This document shows positions 63,480-64,000 of a stretch of DNA of 64,000 nt, piece after piece. Position 1 is the first letter of the stretch. The number at the start of each line of letters is the position of its first letter. The notes under the pieces were generated by a model that did no database searches, had not been told where the DNA came from, and saw nothing but the letters and a program-made list of their open reading frames with translations. This DNA comes from Comamonas testosteroni. Lineage in GTDB: Bacteria > Pseudomonadota > Gammaproteobacteria > Burkholderiales > Burkholderiaceae_C. Made by a program: the position numbers and the translations under genes. Location: positions 3,534,001 to 3,598,000 of the forward strand of contig NZ_CP043568.1 in NCBI RefSeq assembly GCF_014076415.1. The letters are read 5' to 3'.

Positions 63480-63516
63480 AAAAAAGGCCAGCGAGTGCTG
63501 GCCTTAGTCTTTTAAA
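63480..63516 (-). terminator. Terminator between tail protein and tape measure genes
   Basis: AAGGCCAGC-GAGT-GCTGGCCTT is a perfect stem; on minus a T6 run follows directly. It lies 16 bases after the tail protein stop and would reduce transcription into the tape measure gene. Confidence 0.85.
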
Positions 63517-63531
63517 AGGTCTGGTGCGGCG

Positions 63532-64000
63532 TCAGGTCTTGCGCACGCGGTAGTACTTGCTGATGCCGTTGCCCACCTTGGTGGAATCCATCAGGACCGA
63601 GCCGGTCACCTTCAGATTGATGAACCCGCTTTCCTGCAGCAGCGCGATGGATGATGCCACGCCCTGGCTCGCGCGCCAAATTTCCACGATGGCCAGCTTG
63701 CCGTCATCGGCTTCGTTCAGCCCTTCCAGGATGATCTCCAGCTCCTTGGGCTTGGTGGTCAGCGCCTCGATCACGGCATAGCCCACGTGAGAGTACGCAA
63801 CCTTGACCTCTTCACCCTCGGCCAGCCCTGTCGCGTCTTGGAACACGAAGATGCCAGCCGGGCGAACTTCATAGTTGCCTGCCGCAGGCACCACATCGCC
63901 AATGGTTGGGTATTTGTAGTTCACCCAGATGCCCTTGCCATCCGTGACACCGGGCGCAGCGGGATCGAGCTGGATACCTGCCGCCGTGACCGAGTAGTTG
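63532..64000 (-). CDS. Phage tail protein, C-terminal part (5' end outside window)
   Basis: 155 residues visible; the frame continues past the right edge. Sequence such as GIWVNYKYPTIGDVVPAAGN and ELEIILEGLNEADDGKLAIV is beta-rich; position one gene before the tape measure suggests a major tail (tube) protein. The usual tail-assembly chaperone genes between the two are missing from the 281-base gap, which is unusual. Family not firmly recognised. Confidence 0.65.
   Translation of the reverse strand, partial: NYSVTAAGIQLDPAAPGVTDGKGIWVNYKYPTIGDVVPAAGNYEVRPAGIFVFQDATGLAEGEEVKVAYSHVGYAVIEALTTKPKELEIILEGLNEADDGKLAIVEIWRASQGVASSIALLQESGFINLKVTGSVLMDSTKVGNGISKYYRVRKT

Larger units (their letters stand above)
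47663..64000. mobile_element. Prophage (part), tail module plus accessory end
   Basis: Phage genes run leftward from the right edge: tail protein, tape measure, several tail proteins, tail hub, com and Dam methylase. No sheath or baseplate-wedge gene is visible, so a long non-contractile tail is likely. com next to a DNA-modification gene is the arrangement at the right end of Mu-like transposable phages. The H-NS gene and two unknown genes at 47663-49750 may be cargo or host DNA; the left boundary is uncertain. Head and replication genes lie outside the window. Confidence 0.7.

Overview
The window looks like chromosome of a betaproteobacterium of the family Comamonadaceae, most likely Comamonas. 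The basis is GC-rich coding, several Bug-type tripartite-tricarboxylate solute-binding proteins standing without their membrane subunits, a gentisate/fumarylpyruvate pathway, and intergenic repeats of a style I associate with this family. The genus is inference from gene content and style; no rRNA or tRNA gene was seen.

Layout. 1-3250: end of a gentisate operon (gentisate dioxygenase, fumarylpyruvate hydrolase, GST-type maleylpyruvate isomerase, Bug protein). 3632-10591: a secreted protein of unknown role, then a valine/isobutyrate catabolic run (mmsA, acyl-CoA dehydrogenase, mmsB) interleaved with two LprI-like secreted proteins, a TfoX-N protein, a DUF488 protein and a small cupin. 10864-13507: a saccharopine-dehydrogenase-fold enzyme and an aminoadipate-semialdehyde-type dehydrogenase, probably lysine catabolism. 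13595-19293 (minus): LysR regulator, a roughly 0.63-kb imperfect palindrome, then an operon of Bug protein, CoA-transferase, cupin and acyl-CoA dehydrogenase for an unidentified acid. 19512-28889: a gene remnant, unknown proteins, a divergent MocR/LysE pair, GNAT, mnmH, an AGCS symporter, a retropepsin-like protease and a DsbA-family protein. 29044-34124: membrane PQQ dehydrogenase, dimeric-type icd, an Asr-like protein and a DUF192 protein.

34134-44557 is a metal-homeostasis block that looks richer in GC than its surroundings. It holds DUF2946, a TonB receptor, PepSY, MarR and HEAT genes on plus. On minus it holds a six-gene operon, zur - COG0523 GTPase - folE2 - zinc-free L36 - gamma carbonic anhydrase - Fur paralogue, behind a 26-bp near-perfect Zur-like palindrome. 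The logic is a zinc-starvation response that swaps zinc-requiring proteins for zinc-independent ones. A divergent MarR gene has a 38-bp palindromic operator. 44840-47074 is a second, monomeric isocitrate dehydrogenase.

From about 47.6 kb to the right edge lies part of a prophage. It has a long-tail module read on minus (tail protein, tape measure, large tail proteins, tail hub) ending in a Mu-style com gene overlapping a Dam-type methylase. Between the tail genes and com, a plus-strand sequence folds on paper into a three-way junction followed by a T-run, like the C4 antisense RNA of phages. Beyond the methylase an AT-rich accessory stretch carries an H-NS-family gene and two adjacent unknown genes, each with a D...GIELK motif typical of PD-(D/E)XK nucleases. 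This stretch and the C4-like RNA are the best candidates for something undescribed.
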